A stretch of DNA of 17,227 nt, from NCBI GenBank assembly GCA_025350445.1, contig JANXXV010000934.1, forward strand, positions 1-17,227. Direction: 5' to 3'. Source of the stretch: Bryobacteraceae bacterium. GTDB lineage: Bacteria; Acidobacteriota; Terriglobia; Bryobacterales; Bryobacteraceae. This document shows positions 6,570 through 14,690 of the stretch, in pieces. The first letter of the stretch is position 1. Every line of letters begins with the position of its first letter. A program made the position numbers and the translations under genes. The notes under the pieces were generated by a model. That model was not told the origin of the DNA. It ran no database searches and saw only the letters and a program-made list of their open reading frames with translations.

Positions 6570-8294
6570 TTACTGAATTGCAATGCCCCGCTCAGGCAGC
6601 AGCTCCCCGGTGAACCGCAGCAGGTTGGTCAGGTTCTTGCGGTGATTCACGGACTGGTTGACCAAAGCGGACTGCGCCAGGTTAAGCGCCGATTGCGCGT
6701 CCAGCAGGAAGAAGAGGGTGGAGGTGCCCAGATCGTACTTCTTCTGCTCGGCGTCCACGCGCTTCCGCGCCAGGTCGAGGGCAACCTTCGCCAGCTCTAT
6801 GCTTGCCTTGCTGCCTTCCACCATACTGATGGCGTTCAGCACATCGAGGCGTACCGTTTCTTCCGCGCTTCGCACGCGTAGCGCGTCAAGACGTTTGGTG
6901 ACCACGGCATCGGCGTAATCGGCGGCGGCTCGCCGGTCGCGGATAGGCAGCGTCAACGTCAAGCCAAAACCGTAGACAGGAAAGCCGAATCCGAACAGTT
7001 GATCCAGCGCGTCGCTAAAGCCGCCGGGAACGGTGCTGATGATAGTGCTGCTAGTGCCATCGCCGGAAAATACATTCTGCCGTTGCGTGAACGGGCCGCC
7101 TCGTCCGGCGGCGCCGTATTGTCCGGTCAGGCGGAAATCGGGCCGCAAGCCATTTGCGGCCGATTTGATATTCAGATCGTCAATATCGATGTTCTGACGG
7201 GCAGCCTTTACATCCGGCCGCAAGCTTACGGCCTTCTGCACCATGGTTTCACGGTCCATCGGCACGTCGGCGGGCGGGTCGATCGGTTCGGTCAGCACCA
7301 GCGGCAAACGGCGAATGCCGGGATCGAGGTCGGCTCCCATTTGTTTGCGCAGTACGTCCTCTACCTGCTGCAAGCGGTATCGGGCCTGCGAAAGCAGAAT
7401 CTGATAGTTGGCGAACTGTGCCTGCGGCTGATAGATATCCAGCGGAGAGATTGCCCCCAGTTCCAGTTCGCGCTGCGCCCGTTTCAGCGACGTGTCCGCC
7501 AATGCCAGCGCCTGTTCCTGTACCTTTACGTTTTCACGCGCCAGAACCACATCCCAGTAGGCGTTCTCCGCGTTGGAGACAAGCTGCAGCACTTGGTTTT
7601 GCAGGCCGTACTCCGAGGCGCGCAGCCGGCTTCGGGCGACGGTGATGGGCAGCTTGGTGAGATACGATCCGCGATTGCGCAGCAGCGGTTGCGTGAAATT
7701 GACGTTTAAGTTGGAGCTGATGGCCGGGTTGAACAACTGAAACGAACTGTTGGTGGACGCTTTCAGGGTACTGAATCCCACGTTATACGTTGCACCGGAA
7801 CTGAGGGTCTGCGTCCATTGAAAATTCGTGGGCTGGCTGAGGGAATTCAACGATGCGGCGCCGGCAAGCACATCGTTGGCGGGCGTCTGTGTCCGCGCGG
7901 CATTGAAGCGCGCTGTCACCAGCGGATCGAACACGGAAAAGGCACGCAGGATGCCGTTCCGGAAGACCTCCACCGAGAGCTTCTGAACAATGATGTCCGT
8001 ATTGTTGGCCATCACCGTATCCAGAAAAGATCGCAGCGAGAGTTCCAGCTTATTGTCCGCCACATAGTCGTCAAGGTGCACGGGCGGTCTCAATTTGACA
8101 TTCGGAGAGGTCTTGTTAAACGCCGTTCGGAAGTAGTTAGCCGTCGGGAAGACCGGCGCCGCTTCCGCAAACTGCATCTTTTCGATCCTCCCGGCGGTCG
8201 GCGAGGCCGGGATCCGATCCGGGTTAACTACAGCATTTTGGCCGGCCGCGCTGAATGCGCACAACAATAGTGTCGATGTCACACGAAATCGCAT
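6570..8294 (-). CDS. TolC-family outer membrane efflux protein
   Basis: 574 residues from ATG 8294. The protein is the outer-membrane channel of a tripartite exporter. A short basic segment and hydrophobic stretch (MRFRVTSTLLLCAFSAAG) form a signal peptide. About 80 N-terminal residues of unknown role precede the two outer-membrane-efflux repeats. The first covers roughly 85-325, with helical segments such as NAENAYWDVVLARENVKVQEQ and RELELGAISPLDI. The second covers roughly 350-560, with SLRPDVKAARQNID and KKYDLGTSTLFFLLDAQ. The G-A/T-S-x-L/F turns at equivalent places in both repeats are characteristic of TolC-like proteins. The frame is open upstream to 8399, but that would overlap the permease by 95 nt. 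ATG 8294 has an AGAGAG stretch upstream and begins 10 nt after the permease stop, so I chose it. The substrate is unknown. Confidence 0.93.
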   Translation of the reverse strand: MRFRVTSTLLLCAFSAAGQNAVVNPDRIPASPTAGRIEKMQFAEAAPVFPTANYFRTAFNKTSPNVKLRPPVHLDDYVADNKLELSLRSFLDTVMANNTDIIVQKLSVEVFRNGILRAFSVFDPLVTARFNAARTQTPANDVLAGAASLNSLSQPTNFQWTQTLSSGATYNVGFSTLKASTNSSFQLFNPAISSNLNVNFTQPLLRNRGSYLTKLPITVARSRLRASEYGLQNQVLQLVSNAENAYWDVVLARENVKVQEQALALADTSLKRAQRELELGAISPLDIYQPQAQFANYQILLSQARYRLQQVEDVLRKQMGADLDPGIRRLPLVLTEPIDPPADVPMDRETMVQKAVSLRPDVKAARQNIDIDDLNIKSAANGLRPDFRLTGQYGAAGRGGPFTQRQNVFSGDGTSSTIISTVPGGFSDALDQLFGFGFPVYGFGLTLTLPIRDRRAAADYADAVVTKRLDALRVRSAEETVRLDVLNAISMVEGSKASIELAKVALDLARKRVDAEQKKYDLGTSTLFFLLDAQSALNLAQSALVNQSVNHRKNLTNLLRFTGELLPERGIAIQ

Positions 8295-8304
8295 ATCACT
8301 CTCT

Positions 8305-9561
8305 CTACTCGTAACGGATAGCTTCGATAGGATCGAGCTTGGCGGCCTGCACCGCGGGATAAATGCCGAACAATAGTCCAATTGCGACCGAGACGCCAAA
8401 CGCGACGACGATCGATGTAGTGGTTACATCGGTGGGCCAACCGGCGGCCGCCGCGATGATGTTTGCCAGTGAATAACCGAACGCGATTCCGATCAGGCCT
8501 CCAATGATGGAGATGAGAACCGCTTCCGTCAGAAACTGCCGGATGATATCGGCTTGGCGCGCGCCGATGGCACGGCGGATACCGATTTCCCGGGTACGTT
8601 CCAGAACCGTCGCCAGCATGATGTTCATGATGCCGATGCCGCCCACCAGCAGCGAGATTCCGGCGATGCAGATCATGACGACGCTGAATATGAATTGCGT
8701 GCGGCGCTTTTGTTCCAGCAATCCCGCCGGAACGGTCACGTTGAAATCGCCGGCATCTTTGTGGGTGGAAGTCAAGATGGCATTCACAACATTCGCGGTT
8801 TCCACGGAGTCCACTTTGTCACGCACTTTAATATAGATCCCGTCGATCTCGTCCTTCAAATAGCTGTTGTTGTCTTCAAACCGCCGCATCACGGTATTCA
8901 ATGGCGCGATTACCATGTTGTTGCGGTTGGAAACTTCCAGACCCTCGACGTCGGAATCGGCCGTGGCCTGCTGTGCAAGCACGCCCACCACCTGCAGCCA
9001 CGCATCGTTGATCTTGACGAACTTGCCTACCGCCGGATCGTAACCGAGAAGATTCACTTTGGCCGACTCGCCTAACACGCACACGGGAGCGGACCGGGTG
9101 TCGTCTTCTTCGTTGAAGAAACGGCCCTCCACCAGTTTCAGGCTATTGATCTTCATGAAATCCGGGCTGACACCGATCAGCGTCGGCTGATCCTGCGCCG
9201 TCTTTGGCAGAACCTTTTGCGGCTTGAACCTTTTGCGCGGAGTGATGGCTTCAATGCCCTGAACGTTCTCGGAAATGGCGCGGTAATCGCGGAAGGTCAG
9301 CCCGGGGGAGATGGCGCGGCGAGCCTGCAACTCGTTGCGGTCGGCCGCTTCCTTTGCTTCGATGATGATATTGTTAACGCCCAGCAAGTCGATATAACTC
9401 ATGGCAGCCCGCTGCGCGCCCGCCGTGATCGACAGCATCGCCACAACCGCGCCGACGCCGAAGATCATGCCGAGCATGGTGAGCAGGCTACGCAGTTTGT
9501 GAACGAAGAGGCTCTGCAGCCCCATTTTCACTTCAGATGTGATTCCGGAAATGCTAGCCAT
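8305..9561 (-). CDS. MacB/FtsX-type ABC transporter permease, no ATPase domain
   Basis: 418 residues, an inner-membrane permease of the MacB/LolCE-type ABC superfamily. It has one N-terminal transmembrane helix (about 26-48, with LRSLLTMLGMIFGVGAVVAML), a periplasmic MacB core domain (about 50-285) and three C-terminal helices (about 290-315, 342-372 and 380-402). The conserved ERTREIGIRRAIGA segment (321-334) before the third helix is where such permeases contact their nucleotide-binding partner, and the protein ends DPIEAIRYE as usual. E. coli MacB carries an N-terminal ATPase of about 220 residues; it is absent here, and no ATPase gene lies beside this one. The start ATG overlaps the stop of the preceding adaptor by 1 nt (TAATG), implying translational coupling. 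Likely role: mechanotransmission export of an unknown substrate with the adaptors and TolC-type channel. Confidence 0.92.
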   Translation of the reverse strand: MASISGITSEVKMGLQSLFVHKLRSLLTMLGMIFGVGAVVAMLSITAGAQRAAMSYIDLLGVNNIIIEAKEAADRNELQARRAISPGLTFRDYRAISENVQGIEAITPRKRFKPQKVLPKTAQDQPTLIGVSPDFMKINSLKLVEGRFFNEEDDTRSAPVCVLGESAKVNLLGYDPAVGKFVKINDAWLQVVGVLAQQATADSDVEGLEVSNRNNMVIAPLNTVMRRFEDNNSYLKDEIDGIYIKVRDKVDSVETANVVNAILTSTHKDAGDFNVTVPAGLLEQKRRTQFIFSVVMICIAGISLLVGGIGIMNIMLATVLERTREIGIRRAIGARQADIIRQFLTEAVLISIIGGLIGIAFGYSLANIIAAAAGWPTDVTTTSIVVAFGVSVAIGLLFGIYPAVQAAKLDPIEAIRYE

Positions 9562-11459
9562 TACTTAGCTCCCCCACCCATTCCACCCATTGGGCTGCCG
9601 GAGGCGGCCGCACCCTTGTCTTTCTTCTTGTCGCCGGGTTTCGCATTCGGATCGGCCATCGCGATGGTCTCCCCGGCGGTCAACCCGCTGGCGATCACCA
9701 TCGTCGATTCACTGCGTTTCGCCAGTTTGATGGGCCGCTCATCCCAGCGGTTTAAGTTCTTGACGTAGACAATCTGCTTTCCGTCTTTCTCAAATACCGC
9801 CTGTGCGGGAATATTGATCGCGTCCGGAATCTTCTCGACGATGATCTCCACGTCGGCCAGCAAGCCGGGCCGCAACAGGACGTCGAGCTGGTTGTCGGCC
9901 TCCACCGCTGGAGGAAGCTTTGCGTTGGCTAAGTCTTTTTCGCTGAACTGGCCGGGACGCATGGCGGGCATGGCGGCGGGACCGTCCCCGGGACCACCGG
10001 CGCCGCGCTTTCCCTTGCCATCGCCCGAAGGCTTTGCGGCGCCAGCCATCACTTTGCGAATCTCGTCACCCATCTTGGCGCGATCTTCCGGGGAGAGGTC
10101 CTGTGGATTGCGCCCGTTCAAAATCTTCGCCATCGCGGCCTGCCTCTTCTGCCGGTCCTCCGGCGAAAGACTCTGTGCGCCCGCCGGGCCGCCCGGACCG
10201 CCAAACATTACTCTCTGGCGGGGCTGGCCTTCCGGGCCGCCCGGGGCACCGCCTGGGCCGCCACCTGGGGCAGCGCTGCCGGGACCGCCCCCGGGCATAC
10301 CACCGCCGGCGGGCATCGTCATTCCGCCACCCGGAGGCCCGCCTCCCATCGATGCCATCGACATGGCCTGCATCTGCGGACTCACAGGCTTCTTGCGGTT
10401 CTGCTCGGCTGTCTCCAGGACTTTGCGGATTTGTTCGGGTTTTGCGCCCAACCCGGTCAATAGTTCCTTCATATCCACCGAAAATACGACATCGAACTTC
10501 TTTCCCGGATCGCCCGAGAAGATGTTAGCCGAAGCAGTGCCGCTCATGGTCTTAATCTTGCCCGAGAACTTCTTGTTGCCCACTGCGTCCAACTGGATGA
10601 TTACGTCCTGCCCGTCCTTCAGGTTCGCGCGGTCGAGTTCTCCCACCTTGGCAACGATTTCCAGTTCGGACAGGTCCAGCACGTCGGCGATGGCCATGCC
10701 GGGCTGTACCTGGTCCCCTTCCCGGATGTCCGGAATTTGCATTCCCGGAAAGAAGAAGCCGCCCTGGCGATTCTGCTTTATGGCCACCAGTCCGCTTATC
10801 GGCGAGAGTAATTTCACTTGCGAGAGACGCTGCTTCTCACGATTCAGTTCGAGCTTGGCTTTGTTCTTCTTCTCTTTCAGAACCGCCATTTCGGCCTGTG
10901 CCTGTTCGAGCCGCGATTTGATGTCGCTCTCGAGCTGGGTCAACCGGCGCTTGGATTCCTCAAGATTAAGAATGTTCTTTTTAGCATCGATGGCGGAAAG
11001 CAGTTCGTTGCGCCTCACTTCCAGATCGGCGCGGCGCACCGAATACTGTGTCCGCAGCAGTTCCACCTGATCCTGGTTGTTGCGGATGGCCAGGTCGGCC
11101 TCGGCCTTCTTGATCTGTTCGTCGATTTGATCGATTTCGAGCTGCTTTTCTTCCACTCTCGAATTCACTTCGGAATCGTCGAACCCCACCACCAAATCTT
11201 TTTCCCGCGCGAAGCTGCCCAGTTCCGCCAGTTCGGTTACCTGCACCGTGCCGAACAGGTTCGGCGCAACCAGCGTAGCGGAACGCACGGCGCGCACTTC
11301 GCCTCTGGTGAAGCTGCGGACGATGACGTCGCCGCGGCGAACCTTGGTTGTGGCCACCTGTTGCTGGCGTTGCGGCATGGACTGGAACAAGTGGTAGCCG
11401 TACCAGGCGGCGCCCAGCACCGACGCGAGAATCACGACCTGGAGGAGAATCTTCTTCAT
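9561..11459 (-). CDS. Membrane-fusion (HlyD/MacA-like) adaptor with large Gly/Pro/Met-rich insertion
   Basis: 632 residues, the third adaptor in transcription order. An N-terminal anchor or signal segment (4-22) is followed by the first lipoyl half (about 60-95), a long coiled-coil hairpin (about 100-215, rich in Glu, Lys, Gln and Leu) and the second lipoyl half (LSPISGLVAIKQ, 218-229). The beta-barrel domain contains LDLSELEIVAKVGE and KFDVVFSVD. Between KFDVVFSVD (321-329) and the barrel's LDVLLRPGLLADVEI (525-539) about 190 extra residues are inserted. They are Gly/Pro/Met-rich (368-430) with two LSPEDR boxes (431-436 and 455-460). The C-terminal membrane-proximal domain (540-605) is followed by another Gly/Met-rich tail. 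ATG 11459 has AAAGG 6 nt upstream and lies 25 nt after the preceding adaptor. Adaptors bridge permease and outer-membrane channel; the role of the insertion is unknown. Confidence 0.9.
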   Translation of the reverse strand: MKKILLQVVILASVLGAAWYGYHLFQSMPQRQQQVATTKVRRGDVIVRSFTRGEVRAVRSATLVAPNLFGTVQVTELAELGSFAREKDLVVGFDDSEVNSRVEEKQLEIDQIDEQIKKAEADLAIRNNQDQVELLRTQYSVRRADLEVRRNELLSAIDAKKNILNLEESKRRLTQLESDIKSRLEQAQAEMAVLKEKKNKAKLELNREKQRLSQVKLLSPISGLVAIKQNRQGGFFFPGMQIPDIREGDQVQPGMAIADVLDLSELEIVAKVGELDRANLKDGQDVIIQLDAVGNKKFSGKIKTMSGTASANIFSGDPGKKFDVVFSVDMKELLTGLGAKPEQIRKVLETAEQNRKKPVSPQMQAMSMASMGGGPPGGGMTMPAGGGMPGGGPGSAAPGGGPGGAPGGPEGQPRQRVMFGGPGGPAGAQSLSPEDRQKRQAAMAKILNGRNPQDLSPEDRAKMGDEIRKVMAGAAKPSGDGKGKRGAGGPGDGPAAMPAMRPGQFSEKDLANAKLPPAVEADNQLDVLLRPGLLADVEIIVEKIPDAINIPAQAVFEKDGKQIVYVKNLNRWDERPIKLAKRSESTMVIASGLTAGETIAMADPNAKPGDKKKDKGAAASGSPMGGMGGGAK

Positions 11460-11484
11460 GGGTGACCTTTATGGATAACCATAG

Positions 11485-12792
11485 TTACAGCTTCTTCGCC
11501 TTCTTGGCGGCCTCAATCGGATTTTCCAGCGTCACCAGTTCGCCTTCCTTCAAACCTTTGGTGACGATCATGTCGGTGTCGTTGCGCTTGCCCACTTCAA
11601 TCACCCGGATGGGGAACTGCTGTCCTTTTTGCAAATAAACGGCGGGTTTGCCCTTCTCAAGGAAGCTGGCGCGAACCGGAATCAACAATGTATTCGGCTG
11701 GCTCTCAATCACCACTTCAGCGGTGGCGCTCATGCCGGGCCTCAATCTGGGATCGAGATTTTTCAGCGTCGCGCGCGCCGGAAATGTCTTTTCGGTCAGT
11801 CCCATTCCGCGGAAGTTTACAGCCGCTATCGGACTGATCCAATCGAGTTCCGCACTCAGTTCGCGATCGGCAATTGCGTCCACGCGTACCTTCACCATCT
11901 GTCCGAGTTTCATCTTGCCGCGATCGACTTCATCCAGCTTCAACTCGATACGCATGTTCGTGAGGTCGGGAATTTCGGCGATGGCCGCTCCGGTCCAGGC
12001 GCGGTCGCCTTCCTTAAAGGGAGGCGGAGAAGAGCCGAACGATCCCTGCGCGCGGAAGTTCGGCAACAGATTCACAATCCCGTCGTTCGGCGCCAGGATC
12101 ACCATCTTGGTGAGATAGCCCTTAGTGCGATCCGCGTCACGCACCACTTTGTCCTTCTTCTGTTGCAGCCGGTCGAGATCGGCTTCCTGGGTGGTCGTAT
12201 GCGCTTTGATGGTGGTATTCACCTGGCCCAGTTCGCCTTCCGAAATCCCCACGTCAATGCGGCTCTTGGCGCCTTCGATTTCCGAAACGACTTCCGCTTT
12301 GCTCGCCTCCAGCTTCGAACGCTGCAGATTGTACTGCGACGTCATCAGGTTCATGCCGTCCTGCTCGGTCACGATACGGTGAGACGCCTTGGTCTGGACG
12401 ATTTCACTATCGGCCGTTCGAACGCCGGTTATTTTTTCAAGGTACGTCTGTTCCTGTTGCGCGGCGTCGAATTCCACTACCACTTCGCCCTTTTTAATGG
12501 GGCGGCCGGACTCGGCGAGCCTTACGATGCGGGGATCGGGAACCTGCGGCGCGGCCAGAATTTCGGAATGTACGCTGCGGATTTCGCCGCGCGTCTTTAC
12601 GCTGATGATGAATTCTCCGCGGCGAACCTTCGCGACAGGCACTTCGACCACGGTGCTTTCGGCGTTGTAGCGGTAAGCGGCATAGGCGCCGCCTCCAGCC
12701 GCGATCAGCAGCACAGTGTAGATAATGGCTCGTCTGCGCCGCGAGCCTGCCGTTTGTCCGAGTCTTTGCTTTGGTTTAATATCTTTCGACAT
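11485..12792 (-). CDS. Membrane-fusion (HlyD-family) adaptor, compact form
   Basis: 435 residues, the middle adaptor. A basic N-terminus (RRRR, 18-21) and one transmembrane helix (22-40) anchor it. The first lipoyl half is around 68-108 (SEILAAPQV, KKGEVVVEFD) and the coiled-coil hairpin around 112-225. The second lipoyl half contains VILAPNDGIVNLLPN (231-245). The barrel carries NMRIELKLDEVDRGKMKLGQ and LDPRLRPGMSATAEVVIE, and the protein ends in a standard C-terminal domain and a Lys-rich tail. It has no low-complexity insertion, unlike its two neighbours, so it serves as the internal reference for a normal architecture here. The start is ATG 12792, with AAGGGA 8 nt upstream. It follows the first adaptor by 47 nt, including a small hairpin. 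Confidence 0.92.
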   Translation of the reverse strand: MSKDIKPKQRLGQTAGSRRRRAIIYTVLLIAAGGGAYAAYRYNAESTVVEVPVAKVRRGEFIISVKTRGEIRSVHSEILAAPQVPDPRIVRLAESGRPIKKGEVVVEFDAAQQEQTYLEKITGVRTADSEIVQTKASHRIVTEQDGMNLMTSQYNLQRSKLEASKAEVVSEIEGAKSRIDVGISEGELGQVNTTIKAHTTTQEADLDRLQQKKDKVVRDADRTKGYLTKMVILAPNDGIVNLLPNFRAQGSFGSSPPPFKEGDRAWTGAAIAEIPDLTNMRIELKLDEVDRGKMKLGQMVKVRVDAIADRELSAELDWISPIAAVNFRGMGLTEKTFPARATLKNLDPRLRPGMSATAEVVIESQPNTLLIPVRASFLEKGKPAVYLQKGQQFPIRVIEVGKRNDTDMIVTKGLKEGELVTLENPIEAAKKAKKL

Positions 12793-12818
12793 TCCGCCGT
12801 TCCCTTGAGTTCGCTACC

Positions 12819-12842
12819 TGAAGTTCGTTATCCGGAACTTCA
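12819..12842 (-). promoter_or_regulatory. Intercistronic hairpin between the first and second adaptor genes
   Basis: TGAAGTTC (12819-12826) and GAACTTCA (12835-12842) are perfectly complementary with an 8-nt loop. The arm at 12835-12842 contains the stop codon of the upstream adaptor (TCA on the + strand at 12840-12842). On the transcript the hairpin ends about 26 nt before the next ATG and has no U-run. It may act as an RNA stability or attenuation element rather than a terminator. Confidence 0.45.
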
Positions 12843-14537
12843 ACCCTGTTTTGGAGGCTCCGCTATCGGAACCTCCACGGCGACCACTTCGCCTGGTTTC
12901 AAGCCCGATTTCACCGCAATGGCGATGTAATTGGACAGCCCCAGTTCCACGTCGCGCTTGTCCCATCCGGTGGCCGTCTTGACGTAGACAAATGGCGATT
13001 TCCCATTCGCATCGGTGAAGATAGCGGCGAGCGGCGCTACGGTTGCCTGTTCTTCCGATTCGACGATGACGTCCACACTCACCGAAAGATCGGGGATCAC
13101 CCTCGGATCTATAGAGTCGAGCTTCAACCGGACAGCAACCTCTTTGACAAAGTTCGCGCGGCTGCCGCCCGGTTTCGTGATGGCGGCGATTGCATAGACA
13201 TGCGCTGGTAATTCCAGGTCCGGATAGGCATCGAATCGTACCCGCGCCTTTAAGCCAATCCGCATCCGTTCCACATCCACCTGGCTGACGGCGGCGTTGA
13301 TCACCATGGATCGTGTATCGACAATCTGCATGAAGGGCTGCCCGGGATAAAGCTGGTCGCCTTCCTGAATCTGAGCCATCTCAGAGCCGCGAATGGCACT
13401 CTGCATAACGGTAAGACCGCCGATTGCGGCCTTCATCACCATCCGGTCCGCATTCGCTTGCGCCCGTTTCAATTCGATCTTTGTCTGCTGCAAATCGAGT
13501 TCGGCATTTCGGAACTGGGCCTTTTGGCCAATATCGAAGTATTTTACTTCCGCCAGAACCTGTTTATACCGGGCATCGGCTTCTTCGAGCGCCAGTTTCA
13601 CGCGCTCGGCGTCAATTGCGCCCAGCACGGGAGTGGTCTTGAGGTCCAGCTTGGCTTTTTCAAAGTCCGCCTTCGCGGAAGCAATGGCTTGGTCGTGCGT
13701 GTTGCGGGACACCTCCATCTCGGCCTTCAGCTTGATGACGCTGGCTTCCGTTTGACCTACCGAAACCAGATAGTCGTCCAGGCGGGTCAGCATATATTGC
13801 CGGTCGTATTCGGCCACCGTGTCGCCTTTCTTGGCGAGCGAACCCGGCTTCATGGTCCTTAGCAGGACGAGGCCGAAGTCGCCACCGCCGCCCCCGCCCC
13901 CACCGCCCCCACCCTGGTTGAGCGTGTCGGCGGTAGATCCAAGCGGATTGGCTGCGGCGGCAATGTTCGTGGTGGTGGAAGTGGCGGTAGCAGCCGAGCC
14001 GCTGCCTGGCTTACTGACACGCGAGGTAGAAGCCTGCAAAGCGGCCGACTGATTATTACCGGCTGCCCCGGCCGAGGATGCGACTGCTGCGTCTGCACTG
14101 CCGCCGGATGCCGTACTGGAAACACTCGCCCCGCCCTTCTGATTCGACGTGATGACCAGATTCGGGTTGCCGCCTGATTGATAAGTCTTGCTGCCCGTGT
14201 CCCTGCCGCCGCCACCGCGCGAGCCGCGAAGCTGGGGGGTCACCAAAGAGACGAAGTTCTCGGCACCCGTGGTTCCCGTAATACGGATGCCCTTATCCAG
14301 GCGGGCTTGGGTGATGGCGGCGGTTCTTGTGACCACCGGACCCGGCTTGCCTCCCGAGGTATCGGTGGCGGAATTTCGAAGCCAATAGGCACCGCCGGCT
14401 GCAAGCAACACGAGCAATAGCGCCCAGAAGCCCGCGCGGGACTTAGGCCGTTTTACGGCGGGTTCCGTGACGGGGGAAGCAGGTGCCGGTTTCGGCACAA
14501 GTCTGGGCAACGATGCCCCGCTCATTTCATACTGCAT
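12840..14537 (-). CDS. Membrane-fusion (HlyD-family) adaptor with Gly/Ala/Ser/Thr-rich insertion
   Basis: 565 residues from ATG 14537, the first gene of the exporter cluster. A Pro-rich cytoplasmic N-terminus (about 1-35) precedes a transmembrane helix (about 36-53, FWALLLVLLAAGGAYWL). The first lipoyl half starts with VSLVTPQLRG (96-105) but is broken by a low-complexity segment of roughly 115 residues (Gly, Ser, Ala, Thr and Asn) ending in 11 consecutive Gly. The domain resumes at DFGLVLLRTMKPGSLAKKGDTVAEYD. A coiled-coil hairpin (about 250-365) follows, then the second lipoyl half (AAIGGLTVMQSA), the barrel (MVINAAVSQVDVERMRIGLKARV) and the C-terminal domain. The frame also opens at TTG 14552, but GGAAGG lies 7 nt before ATG 14537, so that start is preferred. 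Function is inferred from the family and from the TolC-type and permease neighbours. Confidence 0.88.
   Translation of the reverse strand: MQYEMSGASLPRLVPKPAPASPVTEPAVKRPKSRAGFWALLLVLLAAGGAYWLRNSATDTSGGKPGPVVTRTAAITQARLDKGIRITGTTGAENFVSLVTPQLRGSRGGGGRDTGSKTYQSGGNPNLVITSNQKGGASVSSTASGGSADAAVASSAGAAGNNQSAALQASTSRVSKPGSGSAATATSTTTNIAAAANPLGSTADTLNQGGGGGGGGGGGDFGLVLLRTMKPGSLAKKGDTVAEYDRQYMLTRLDDYLVSVGQTEASVIKLKAEMEVSRNTHDQAIASAKADFEKAKLDLKTTPVLGAIDAERVKLALEEADARYKQVLAEVKYFDIGQKAQFRNAELDLQQTKIELKRAQANADRMVMKAAIGGLTVMQSAIRGSEMAQIQEGDQLYPGQPFMQIVDTRSMVINAAVSQVDVERMRIGLKARVRFDAYPDLELPAHVYAIAAITKPGGSRANFVKEVAVRLKLDSIDPRVIPDLSVSVDVIVESEEQATVAPLAAIFTDANGKSPFVYVKTATGWDKRDVELGLSNYIAIAVKSGLKPGEVVAVEVPIAEPPKQG
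13881..13913 (-). repeat. Eleven-glycine codon run in the first adaptor gene
   Basis: Eleven consecutive GGN codons, mainly GGC and GGG (on the + strand a CCGCC/CCCCC-rich stretch), encode poly-Gly at the end of the low-complexity insertion. The synonymous third positions vary (GGT, GGG, GGC), so it is not a simple perfect trinucleotide repeat, but it is prone to slippage. Confidence 0.9.
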
Positions 14538-14690
14538 GTCAGCACCTTCCAACAGCTCTGAAGAAATTCGACACTCTCAACATCCCGGCGGGTACAAACG
14601 GGATTGCCACTCTAGAGTATGACGAAAATCTTATCAGATTGGTTATGGCTGGTGCATCCAAGATTGACCTTATAGCCCGCGTGACGGCGG
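14538..14690. other. Leader region of the exporter cluster with a 10-bp palindrome
   Basis: 153 nt between the rho stop and the first adaptor's ATG. It contains the perfect palindrome ACTCTAGAGT (14609-14618), about 70 nt upstream of the ATG. It also holds the Shine-Dalgarno GGAAGG (14545-14550, - strand) and an AT-rich stretch near 14620-14645 (- strand reading CTGATAAGATTTTCG) that could hold a -10 element. I see no well-spaced -35 partner and no clear rho terminator. If the exporter has its own promoter, it should be here. Confidence 0.45.

Noticed and set aside
5393..6613. 406-codon open frame on the + strand opposite mutL
   Set aside because: Fully antisense to mutL motifs, with Arg/Gln/His-rich composition typical of a shadow frame.
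8295..8399. N-terminal extension of the TolC-type protein to 8399
   Set aside because: It would overlap the permease by 95 nt and place 35 non-signal residues before an obvious signal peptide. ATG 8294 fits better.
9814..11070. 418-codon open frame on the + strand opposite the third adaptor
   Set aside because: Its Pro/Ser-rich composition simply mirrors the Gly-rich insertion on the coding strand.
11629..12930. 433-codon open frame on the + strand opposite the second adaptor
   Set aside because: Antisense to a complete adaptor gene with intact family features, and no recognisable domain of its own.
13881..14225. Possible frameshift or assembly error in the first adaptor
   Set aside because: The frame is open and resumes a proper lipoyl half after the insert, with no compensating frameshift needed. 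An in-frame length error in the Gly run cannot be excluded, but the gene is intact.
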